Shown here: piece by piece, positions 1-10,259 of the stretch | How positions within the stretch are numbered: the first letter of the stretch is position 1 | Layout of the letters: every line of letters starts with the position of its first letter | Assembly: GCA_029204225.1 (NCBI GenBank) | Contig: CM055113.1 | Span: 22,889,605 to 22,953,604, forward strand | Reading direction: 5' to 3' | DNA: 64,000 nucleotides | From: Diphasiastrum complanatum | Taxonomy: Eukaryota; Streptophyta; Lycopodiopsida; Lycopodiales; Lycopodiaceae | Made by a program: the position numbers and the translations under genes | The notes under the pieces: model-generated | What the model was told of the DNA's origin: nothing | Seen by the model: only the letters and a program-made list of their open reading frames with translations | Databases searched by the model: none

Positions 1-1700
1 TAAAATGTTAGGACATGTGACTTGTGACATCTTCACAACACCTAAGAACAATCATGGATCAATGTTAAGAAAAATAGCTATTAATTTACATTTTGTTCAC
101 AAAGGTTTAGATAAATTTGTTTTGACGTTAGATTACTAAATTGATTATGTTTATATTCATTTTACTTGGATTGAGTATGAACCTATGGTAGAAAAGTGTG
201 TGAAAATTGTAGCCAACACAACTGAGACTTTTGAAAAGCAAATCAAAAGGAACGAAAAGTAATGAATATACGTAGGTTATATAACTTGTATTATAGTTAT
301 TGATGCATTACATTTGAGCTCAATAGATACCTCAATGTCAGACGTAAACATCGTTTAATTTGCATGATTGTTCAATTGTCTAGTATGTATGATAAAACTT
401 TCATTCAGTAGATGCAAAATGGTAAGTCAATAATAAAAGGAAATTGGGTGCAAACAATTGATGAATGTTGCAGAATGAAACGATGTAGTTAAATTGTGAA
501 TGAAAGTTGACATACATTGAAATAGTTGATGTTGATAAAAAGAGAAACATACAAACATACAATGGTAAGCATGATGATGTTATGAAAACAAAGATAAAAA
601 TTTTAGTTGATATGGGTGCTTACAGTGTGAGTAAGATATGAATTCAAGAAGGAAGATATGAATTGGACAAGGTGAATTTATATGATCATATTCTCTATCC
701 CTCAAAATCTAGTGCTGATGTGTGGATGGTGATGAATAATGTACTAGTAGATACCATTTGATGTGTGCATGGTGATGGATAATGTCCTAAATACGATGAA
801 TAATGTACTAGTAGATACCATTTGATGTGTGGATGGTGATGGATAATGTCCTAAATACGATGTGTGATACAAAAAGGAAAGACCATCAAGTTCAATATTG
901 ACAAGTGCACAATCCTCGCGAGAAACCCACACATTGGAAATCAATGATAAAATATATGTCTCCATACATAGAGACATTGATAGAGGATGTGGACCATGGG
1001 AGTCATGATGATGAGATGGTGGTGGAGGGAGGAGACGCGGTAGAATTTGCGAGCGAAAAGATGAGACTTGGCATGAAGTAGGAGTTGGGGCAAGAGGATA
1101 AGTTTGATAATAACTATGAAAATAATCAAGATACAAAATGGGTGAGATTAATGTAAATGTTAAGCACATGCAAAGCCATAGCACCTACTCATAAGTGGTA
1201 GAGGAAGACACACCAATCAATGAAGACCATTCAACTTTGCACATACATCCATCTCTAGTAGCTTTGCAAATAACACTCACGAAGCCATGCATATGACATG
1301 CATAATCAATACATGAATTGAGACTATTGATTAAAGCATCTAATGCCATTCATGAAGAAACATGATTAATGATCTTATTGAGTGAGCATAACTCCTATAA
1401 GCACCCACATATGACAAAAAACACACATTTAACCTCTTCCTCAATGAAAGTATAGGATGAGTTTGGAAGAATAGTTTCACCACCCTTGTTCACACTTATA
1501 CTTGTTTTTTTGTATATGAGATTTATGAGTATTCTCATTACAATGTCATCATAATGTTTTAGCCACATTGTTCATAATATGAATAATTTTAACTAGATGA
1601 TCTACTTGGAGACTTTGTAACATTATACGATGTTAGTTTACCACTTCACAATAAAATTGCAATTACTAGCTTTAACGTCAAATTATACACTTTTATTTAT
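1..1700. other. AT-rich stretch without a recognisable gene
   Basis: Both strands are full of stops and no domain is recognisable. The longest open frames (for example 744-1184 on the minus strand) are low-complexity and start inside a tandem duplication, so I do not treat them as genes. Probably old, decayed repeat next to the gag relic at 1.7-2.6 kb. Confidence 0.5.
731..858. repeat. 64-bp tandem duplication
   Basis: Two almost identical 64-bp units starting GATGAATAATGTACTAG at 731 and 795; one base difference seen (GTGCATGG versus GTGGATGG). A recent local duplication in noncoding DNA. Confidence 0.85.
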
Positions 1701-1716
1701 TAATCTTTTTTCTCCT

Positions 1717-1940
1717 CTTCATGTGCAAGGTTTCCTTGTTTGCTCTCCTCTTGTGCATTTTGCCTCTTCAAGCATTTGGATGCAAAGTGCCCCTTCATTT
1801 TAGAAAGAAGCACTTAAGCTTGGACTTATCTATCTTCATGTGCAAGGTTTCCTTGTTTGATCTCCTCTTGTGCATTTTGCCTCTTCAAGCATTTAGATGC
1901 AAAGTGAAGCCACTTAAGCTTGGACTTATGTATCTTGCCC
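1717..1940. repeat. 117-bp tandem duplication over the gag zinc-knuckle region
   Basis: The segment starting CTTCATGTGCAAGGTTTCC at 1717 recurs at about 1834. The second copy lacks a short internal piece (CCCCTTCATTTTAGAA). The duplication falls exactly on the decayed CCHC region of the Copia gag. Confidence 0.8.
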
Positions 1941-2585
1941 TTTGCCTTTGAGCTTGTTGGTTGATCCTCCTCCTTGGTCTCCTTTGCTTGATCCTTCTTG
2001 GATCCTTTGGTCTTATTTTTGCCTTTGAATGAGGAGTTGGCTTTCTCATCTTCATCATGCAAGAATATGGAACTCATCCTACTCTTGACATGTAGGATCC
2101 TACACTCCTCGGCCACAAGCACACTACGGAGCTTGTCAATAGAAGTTAAGACCTCTTGGATGGCAAAGCTTTGAACCAAATTGGAGAGCTCATCTCCTAG
2201 GCCATTGAGAATCACTCGTACAAGTTCATTATCTAGAATCTTGTCTCCAATAGAAGCTAGTTCTTTGTTGAGAGACTTGATCCTCAACATATACTCGTGC
2301 ACTCTCATCACTATTTCTCATACTTTGCAAGATTTGGTTTTTAAGCATGAGTACTCTAGAGGTGTTATTGGATTCATAAATTTGTTGTATTGAATCCCAT
2401 GCTTCTTTGGCCGATATGCAAGAGGCTACCTCCTTCAAGAGGTCATTACTATCATTCATTTTGATGCAATGAAGTGCTAGCCTCGCCTTCTTCTTATATC
2501 TAACCAATTCTTGTCCTCCAAGAGGCTCATCCTCTTCTTCAAGGACAATATCAAACAGATCTTGGAGTACCAATAATGAATCCAT
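1717..2585 (-). pseudogene. Decayed Ty1/Copia gag (UBN2-type) fragment
   Basis: On the minus strand the frame beginning at 2585 reads a gag N-terminal region (MDSLLVLQDLFDIV, then KEAWDSIQQIYES and SRVLMLKNQIL), and a second frame (2311 to 1826) continues with the RMKxLNxELASIGDKI-type segment typical of plant Copia gag. The two frames overlap and are shifted relative to each other, so the gene is broken. The end, where the CCHC zinc knuckle should lie, is degenerate (KLKWLHFASKCLKRQ) and is duplicated at DNA level. No protease, integrase or reverse transcriptase follows at lower coordinates, so this is a gag-only relic. The gag resembles the one at 60.9-62.2 kb, suggesting the same broad family. 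Confidence 0.8.
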
Positions 2586-4739
2586 TCTTTCTTTCCTTAT
2601 GATAGTTTGTAGAATTCAATCTTTCACTAGGTCCGAGAAGGAATGCTCCTAAAGATCCCATCTTCCTAATGACTTCTACAAAACAATGCTCAAGAAAATT
2701 GAAATTGGTTGGAATCTAGAAACTCACAAAGGTTTCACTTGATTTTGATATTCTCAAATCAGACATCTAGCCCCTCTCTGTACTTCTAGTCACGACCCTC
2801 ACACTCTCTCATAAAGATAGAATGGAGATAAGATGAGTTTGAATCAAAATACAATCAAATCTAATCAATTTTTGCAAGATTTGGACAAAAGAATGACTAC
2901 ATCTCTCTCCCTCTTTTGGATGGTTCTTCAAGACCTGTAAATCAACCTAAAAGGGCTTGGACTAAGCCTCAATTGATCTCATGACATTAAGTCAAATCTC
3001 ATTGATGGCAAACAAACTTTGATGCTTTCCCTTGAATTAGCACCAAAAAACCTATCAAGATGATGTAGAATCAAATTCTTTGGATCTTATGAATAATGAA
3101 GATTAAATGCAGGTATAGAGACTTCCACACGTGTGGATATTACGACTGATGACCCTCACCAAGTTTGGATCACAAATCTTCACCCTAAGACTTGATTTGA
3201 ACTCATCCTCACAAGACTAGTTTTCTAGCAACAAACTTGCTAAAAATGGATTGTGATTTGACCATTGGTTATCCTCTTGTACTTGGCTCTAACGTATAAC
3301 ACTAAGGACCATAAATGGGCTTACAAAAGTCTCCAAGAGTGATTTGTTGATTGAGCTACAAATCTATTGCAAAACTAGTCATCAATTTCTTGATTTAGAT
3401 TAGAGCAATAAAAAACAATGATCAAAAATGCAAATTTTGACTCCACACTTGTGTGGTATGACCTCTAGTACAGCCTGCTATTAGAGTATTGCACATGATA
3501 TTTGTTGCCATTCTCAACAAATAATTGAGTGCTAATTATCAATGAAAATCCATTGGTAATTTTCAATGCAATCTCTCTACTAGATTTTTTTTATGAGAAC
3601 CTAAATTCTATGGAGAAATTTTGTTGTCAAGTTGATGTTTTTAAAAAGTGAAGCGGTAATAAATATGTTTGAAGTGTGTGATTTAAACAGAGATGTGTCT
3701 GAATTTTAAGATTTGACATTCAATGATACCTATATTTCTAGGTCACGCCTATGGTCCTAGGTGAGTTGATAGTCAACAATTACAATCACATACTCCTATA
3801 GAATTGGGGCCTACATTGTGAAACATTGTCAAAATTGGCAAATATTAGCTTGATAAACACATAGGTTATTGTACATTTTTCAAATCCACATGTGTGCGAG
3901 CAAGTTCACACATGTGAGAATAGGCCTAGGTTAGTTAGGATCTAATCATAGGAGTTAGTTAGGTTTTTGGTTGAGCTCCTAAATTATAGGACCAAACTCT
4001 TCAAATCTTGGAGGTAGTTAAGTAATCTAACCACCAAATCGGCATAACTCTAGGGGTAGGTAAGATTGACATATTAGGGCAACTAAATGTCAATTAGGCT
4101 CCTTGAAACATGCTAGATTTTCACCAACCATCCAAGAAGAGCCTCATTGTACTGTCAATCCATCATTCCATACATGCAAGATAGACATTTTGAGAGCAAA
4201 TTGGCAATCTCGAGTTTTTCCCACATTTTGTCTTGTGAGTTTATGATTTCTTTTTGAACTAAACTTGAATACTATCATAGACAAATACTATACAACAACC
4301 AAAATTGCATGGGGTGTAAGTTTGAATAGACATGAGATGATCTTTTGGAGGTTAGAAAATAGACACAATATTGATCTCCGAGTAAATGTGATTATTATAT
4401 GCCCAATCCATCTACAGCTCTCTCTTCAATTATCTAATGTACATAGTTTATTAAGATTTTTTGAAAACGATAATCAAGGGCTTTCAAGTTATTGTAAGCA
4501 ATTCATTCTCAAAGAACCCACTAGTAAGTAATGCAAATGTTTACATGTTAGACATGAATAATAACTTGCAAGCATTGCAAGAGAAAAACAAGACATTAGC
4601 AAATATGATATATGAGATCAAAATAAACTTGATATGTCGATTGCACAAATCAAGAAATTGCAATCGTTTTGCACAAATCTTCAAAAGAATTTGTACATGA
4701 TCCGATAAGATTCTAATATATCAAAAGCTAGTAGTTCTC
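2586..4739. other. No recognisable gene; probably retroelement leader and decayed repeat
   Basis: The first few hundred bases lie upstream of the minus-strand gag start and would be its leader/LTR region, but I found neither an intact primer-binding site nor a second LTR copy. Small open frames at 4265-4700 precede the Copia pol relic and could be decayed gag, without a recognisable domain. Confidence 0.4.
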
Positions 4740-5970
4740 AAGTTTCAAAGAGATGCAAATTTGGTGGATTGAATCTGGTAGTGGAGCCATGGAAAGTCAT
4801 CTTGTTGGTCCTATCACTCGAGACCAATTTTTGGTTTAGATAGTGTGTAGTCCTCTTGCTCTAATGGTGGGTATACGTGTTGGTGACCTATCAGTTATGC
4901 AACTCTCTAGTCCATGATCTGATTTTTTATCATCATGGTACTATTACGTATATTCTAGATTGCTATGATGTCTTATGTGGTGGTGCTATGAATGTGGAGC
5001 CAAATCTTGTTAGTCTGGATAGTTTATGAACTATTATCTCAGCGATAATAGAATTTAGAGGGTCCAGTATTCTTCAAGCTACAATCCTCAACCGAATGGA
5101 ATAGCTAAAAGGAAAAATCTGACTCTTGCATGATCCATGTTATTTGATGTTAATCTTCTGAACAAGTTATGGGCAGAGGCTATTGCAATAGTCTGTTATC
5201 TGCAAAACCATCGTAGTACCAAGGTCGTCAACAACAAAACTCTTGAGGAGGTTTAGTCAGATACAAAGCCATCTGAAGATCATTTAAGGATCTTCGACTG
5301 TGCCTGCTATGCACAAATCCCATCAAAACAAATGAAGAATTTGATTCTACCAATACCAAGTGCATATTTCTTGGATGTCCATTAGATTATGTCTTACAGA
5401 GTCTATGATCTAGAAGTTGGTAAGTCATTTGTTAACAGAGATATAGTCTTCCTAAAAGACAACTTTCAAGACTTCAAAATGAAGATGCATGAATTTATTA
5501 CTGGTTTGAAACTTAAACCAATTTCTACAAATGTTGAAGATACTCCCATTTCACACGTTGGACCTTGTTATTTCTTTTTAGAGTCAGATCATGAAAAACA
5601 AAACTTTTGAAGTGTCTAATAAGTGGAAAGCAACAATGGACAATGAATACAACTCACTAATCAAGATCCAGACGAACTCTTTTCAATCCTCCTAACAAAA
5701 GGAAGATCATTTAGTGCAAGATCTTCAAATGAAAGGCTCAGTTTTTGATGGAAGGCAAGATTTGAAGCCAAAGGCTACTCACAATTATCCGATATTCATT
5801 ACACAGACTTTTAGTCATGTTGAAAAATTTCCATCTATTTAAACTTGTTGGCAATTGCAGCAGTAGAAGATCTTGAAGTACATCAAATAGCTGTACAGAT
5901 TGTATTCTATGTTAAAAGGTTTTTTCAAACAAAGTCACATTGGACCTTTGTGTGTTATTCTTGTGTGTAG
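4740..5970 (+). pseudogene. Decayed Ty1/Copia pol (protease-integrase-RT start)
   Basis: Scattered frames on the + strand match the order of a Copia polyprotein: WIESGSGAMESH near 4762 (the D-S/T-G-A protease region, active-site Asp changed to Glu), SYNPQPNGIAKRKNLTLA near 5090 (the integrase PYxPQQNGVAERKNRTL block), KLWAEAIAIVCYLQNH near 5165, RVYDLEVGKSFVNRDIVF near 5398 (post-integrase), and RFEAKGYSQLSDIHYTDF near 5765 (start of RT). Stops and frameshifts separate the blocks, and the RT palm with YVDD and the RNase H are missing. Old, inactive insertion. The longest surviving frame is 5389-5610. Confidence 0.8.
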
Positions 5971-6377
5971 GATATGATTACCTATTAGGAGAATATTATA
6001 TTGATTGTCAAAAGTAGTTTTGTTGGTGTTCTAAATTCTTGCAACAACTTCCTCAACTGAATTTCTTCACAAGTTGTAGTTGTCAATGCTTTAAATTTTG
6101 TTTAAATTGAGGACAATACAAATTTAGTTTGCTTTTTACTCATCCTAAAAATAATAGCTCAACCTACTAAATAAATAAGGCTTTTAGTTGATCTTCTATT
6201 ATTAACATTATTATCCAATTAGCAACCATATAACTATGTAACTATAAAACATTTTTTTAATGCAAAATAGCTTTTAGTCTCTAGTTCCATTTAGATTTCC
6301 TCATACCTATTTTACAACTTATCGAAGCACTTTCCTAGGGTTTGCCATGAATTCATGTATAATATTACCTACAAAAA

Positions 6378-6378
<1 letters not shown>

Positions 6379-6422
<44 letters not shown>
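6379..6422. repeat. (CA)n microsatellite
   Basis: About 21 uninterrupted CA units. Confidence 0.97.
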
Positions 6423-6423
<1 letters not shown>

Positions 6424-6707
6424 CTTTGACTTTATTTACGAAAACTAACTTTGACCTTTGTAAAGTTGAAAAACAAAAGAAAGAGTATGATGACATCTAC
6501 CTATGAAGATACGACTGGACATTTTTGTTTAACATAATTCAGTCATTATGTTATTTAAGGACATCTTGATTATCGACTACTTTGTATGTTAGGGATTATG
6601 GTCATATTGGACTATTGACATAATTTAGATGCTCTTTTTTTAGTTTACTAGTAGTTGAGCACCTTAGCTTCTAAAAAATTGCATATTCAAAAGCAAAGAA
6701 ACAAAAC

Positions 6708-7525
6708 ATTAGAGGAATTCTGAATCCAAAAAAGACCCTATAAGAAATGGCACGTAGATGGACAAAGTTTATTAATGTAAATTACCAAAATAAATTTATT
6801 TTCTGCCCAAATGCTTTTTCATTATGATCGCACTATTTTCGATGCTTAACCATTCTATGTAAATTACCGTTTACAGTTCATAAAAATTGCATAGCTTTTT
6901 AACCGTAGTTTTTGATTGAGACGAAAATCATACCCGTGTAAAGCACTCGACGAGAGCTTTATAACAATACCCTACATGACCTACTTTTGAGCAACTGTTC
7001 AAAAGTTATAGTTAGTCAAAGTTTGACAAGACCCAATACCTCTTATGTGCATGGATAAAGGACCCTTTTGACCAAATATCACTTCTGTGCGCAGATAGAG
7101 CACCCTCTCAGTGAGAGGGTACTCTATGGTTGCACATAAGCGATATTTGACTTTTTCAAAAACTTTGACTAACTATAAATTTTTAATGGTAGCTTGAAAG
7201 TAGGTCATGTAGGGATCTGTTGGAAAGCTCTCATCGAGCGCTTTCCAATGGTATAATTTTCGTCTGAATCAAAGCTATGGTTAAAAAAACTTATACTATT
7301 TTTAATGATAATTGCATATTATACTATGAATAACATGTCATGCTTGCAGGCTGCCCCCGACACCGAATTATAGCATTATAAAAAAAAATCAATTTTAATA
7401 AGCTACATTACGTAGATTTCAAATTTGAGTGTTTTTGGTGGTCCATGTGTAAGCAAAGTTTGAGAAAAAAAATATAAAGAGAATCTTTACAAAGGGTCTT
7501 TTTTTGGATTTAGAACTCCTGTAAT
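6708..7525. mobile_element. 818-bp foldback (MITE-like) element
   Basis: The left half is the imperfect reverse complement of the right half over nearly the whole length. Outer ends: ATTAGAGGAATTCTGAATCC on the left against ATTACAGGAGTTCTAAATCC on the reverse complement of the right. Inner arms also pair, for example CCCTACATGACCTACTTT and TTATAGTTAGTCAAAGTTT with their complements near 7200 and 7160. The centre is a tight hairpin, ACCCTCTCA-TGAGAGGGT, at about 7103-7120. No coding capacity. A clear target duplication is not visible because the palindromic ends run into the flanks. Superfamily unassigned. Confidence 0.85.
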
Positions 7526-8035
7526 CGCAAAAGTCCGTGCAGGTATACATATAAAAACCAACACTCACTACCTATAACATTCATGTTTTGAAGTATTACT
7601 AGCATTTGGAAATGTAAATTTAGCAAGTAATCCAAAAATCATATATTTCTTGTAAGTGATGAAGAGTTATCCATAGACATCCAACCATCAATTTATAAGA
7701 ATCCAATAAATTCATAGCAAAAGGAGAGAAAAAGTTCAGAACAAATTAGAAGTAGACAAAGGCAGCCAATTAAAGTAGTAAAGATGGACCAAGTAAAGGG
7801 AGAGCAAAGCAGAAATTGTGGCAAAAAGCAAACGTCAAATTAAAAGCAAAAAATTGAATATAGATAATTATAAGAAAGTTGCTAATAAAGGCCAATAGTC
7901 CATAAAAAAATTTCTCTCCTAATCGGAACAAGTACCTCATCAGAACAGTAGTCTCAAGCTACTTAACTTCTCTATAATACTACTATTTAAAAGACTGCTC
8001 TACAATACTTCCATTTTTAATTTAACTATGGTTGG
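7526..8035. other. No feature seen
   Basis: AT-rich noncoding sequence between the foldback element and the first diverged copy of the PLE 3-prime domain; no open frame or repeat I can support. Confidence 0.5.
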
Positions 8036-8220
8036 GGATTTTATTTAGTGCACAAGACATATGTGTAGATATTTTGGTTTGGTTTCATGTTGTGACATGG
8101 ATAACAATTGAAAGTAAGTTTTGATGTCTACAATTTTCACACTAGTGCCCTTGTTTTAACATAGGCCCTTGGTGTGGATGGGTGCAAGTTAGCATGCTCC
8201 CTTTGACATTGTACTTGTTT
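8036..8220 (+). repeat. Diverged copy of the PLE-associated 3-prime domain
   Basis: The segment GTGACATGGATAACAATTGA (about 8092), followed about 55 bases later by GCCCTTG and then TGTGGATGGGTGCAAGTTAG (about 8172), matches in order and spacing the end of the 3.1-kb unit at 13.14-13.26 kb (GTGACATGGATAACAACTGA ... TGTGGATGGATGCAGGTTAG). It is more diverged and no (CA)n tail follows directly. Confidence 0.65.
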
Positions 8221-9458
8221 GGTTGAATAATGTTTCAAAAATGATATTGCTTATGCTCAATTTGCTAAGACATATAGTGATGACTAGGTAGACCAAACAT
8301 GTTATATAATGAATTTTTATTTTTTTTTGAGACTTTGTACATTTTTATTGTTGAATTTATGCAATAAAACAAACATTCAATTTAGCTTTTCTTGGATCAC
8401 AAGATGTGGATGTGAACTACAAAAAGGAATTTTGAAAAAAAAAAACAGTACTTAAATACACATCAACTGTAAGCCTTGTCCATGTCAACTTGTAGGAATT
8501 TGTGCACATGGAAAACAACCACTTCTTTTGTTACAAGCTCAAAAAAATATGGCCTCTGAATCACTTGCATCTCTTCAAAGTACTGAGACAACATAGGCTC
8601 ACTTGGCAAAGATGTATAATTGTAATCTAATTTTGAGAAGATAGTGTTGTGCTAGATTTGTTTGTCTGATACATCTATACTTCCTTTGCCATCCTAATCA
8701 TAAACACTTTATCACCTCTAGACATTCCCAATGTCTCGTTTGGATTGTCATTCCACCCTAGTCCCACTAACCATTGAAGTTTTTTCTTTTTTCAATGTGC
8801 CATCATAAATATTACAATAGAACCTTTAGTCTCAAAAGAAACTGCTTAGAGTACCTTAAACCATTGCTTTTCGAGCTGAGGATTAGTTATAGATATAACT
8901 TAAAAAAGTAATTAATTGTTACAACCAAACAACAAGTACTATGTACTAAAATACACATCATTACATCCCAAGGGAAGTTGTGAATTTAATGTGGGCCATT
9001 TTTCTTCCAAATTCTTTTGAGATTTGTCTTATGATATTTATTTCCTTCTCTGAATTATTTGTCATCAAAAGTAAAACAATATTTTGGAGTGACAAAAAAA
9101 ATATACTTTCCACATCAAGCATAAATTCACATTCACAATGATTTGATCAGTCATAACGAAATAAATTTTCTACCAAAAATAAATCTAAATAATGTGAACA
9201 CTAGTAATGGAGATGTGCTTGAATTTCTGTCTACTCATACAAATAGAAACCTTGGAGCCAACATGCTCAAAAATCCATGATCTATGAGTCTGTTGAAATA
9301 TATGAAGAATGACCTATTTTTTTAAATTTTTTTTGCTAAGCTAAAGTGATATCATTACGATGTTGACTATTGCCAATGTTCGCATCTATTTGTTCACTTA
9401 GCTATCAACTTTCGGATGTGAAACTTTATCTTCGGACAATAAAAGAAAAAGATTATAG
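8221..9458. other. No gene seen
   Basis: AT-rich noncoding DNA with stops in all frames; no recognisable element. Confidence 0.5.
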
Positions 9459-9546
9459 GATATTACATTCCATGGCTTGAGCCATATGCTCTAGTTGTGT
9501 CTGATATTACATTCCATGGCTTGAGCCATATGCTCTAGTTGTGTCT
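9459..9546. repeat. 44-bp perfect tandem duplication
   Basis: GATATTACATTCCATGGC starts at 9459 and again at 9503; the two 44-bp units look identical. Confidence 0.9.
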
Positions 9547-10239
9547 GTATGAATAAGATTCAAACTTTAAAGAGCATTGCTATGGTACACTTTTCTTGTG
9601 TGCATACGCATGCTCATATACATTATCATAAAGAGTGTATGAAAAGGATTTATCTCTCTTTAATTGGCCTCTGAGTCATTACAAGATGGTTGGAATATCT
9701 ACACAATTTTCTATAAATATATGCTAAAGGTCTAAAGCAAATTTGTACACATAGATGGTATATATGTTTATAGATATTACTACATGTAGATAAAAAGTTC
9801 CAGACAAGTAGCATCATGATAATTCAAAATCATCAATAAAAAAAATGCCTTTAGCACTTCATTCTCCAAAATTATTTGTGACAGGTATACATAATTAAAA
9901 TTATCATTCTAACAAAGGAAATGACTTTTGTAAGCATTCAACTTAACTCCCAAACAAAATTCCTTACTAGCTCTTCTCAACAACATTCACATAATATAGG
10001 ATGGATCACAAGTAACTTAAAGGTAATGAAATCAATGTCACATGAGAAATCATGAAAATAACTTAGACTTGAGCTTCTACTTTATCTTTACCTATTTTTC
10101 TCATTGTACTAGTTAGTTGTCTTTCTTTTTCTTTTCACTCCCATTTCTAGGTAGACATTGACTTCATGTCTTTTTATATCCAATTGCATCATCCATGTAC
10201 ATAAATGAACATTGAGAAATATAGTTGTGTGCGTGTTTG
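9547..10239. other. No gene seen
   Basis: Noncoding AT-rich sequence leading to the (CA)n tract that opens the Penelope-like composite. Confidence 0.5.
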
Positions 10240-10259
10240 CACACACACACACACACACA
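10240..10259. repeat. (CA)n at 5-prime edge of the composite
   Basis: About ten CA units, preceded by GTGTGCGTGTTTGCAC. Confidence 0.95.
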
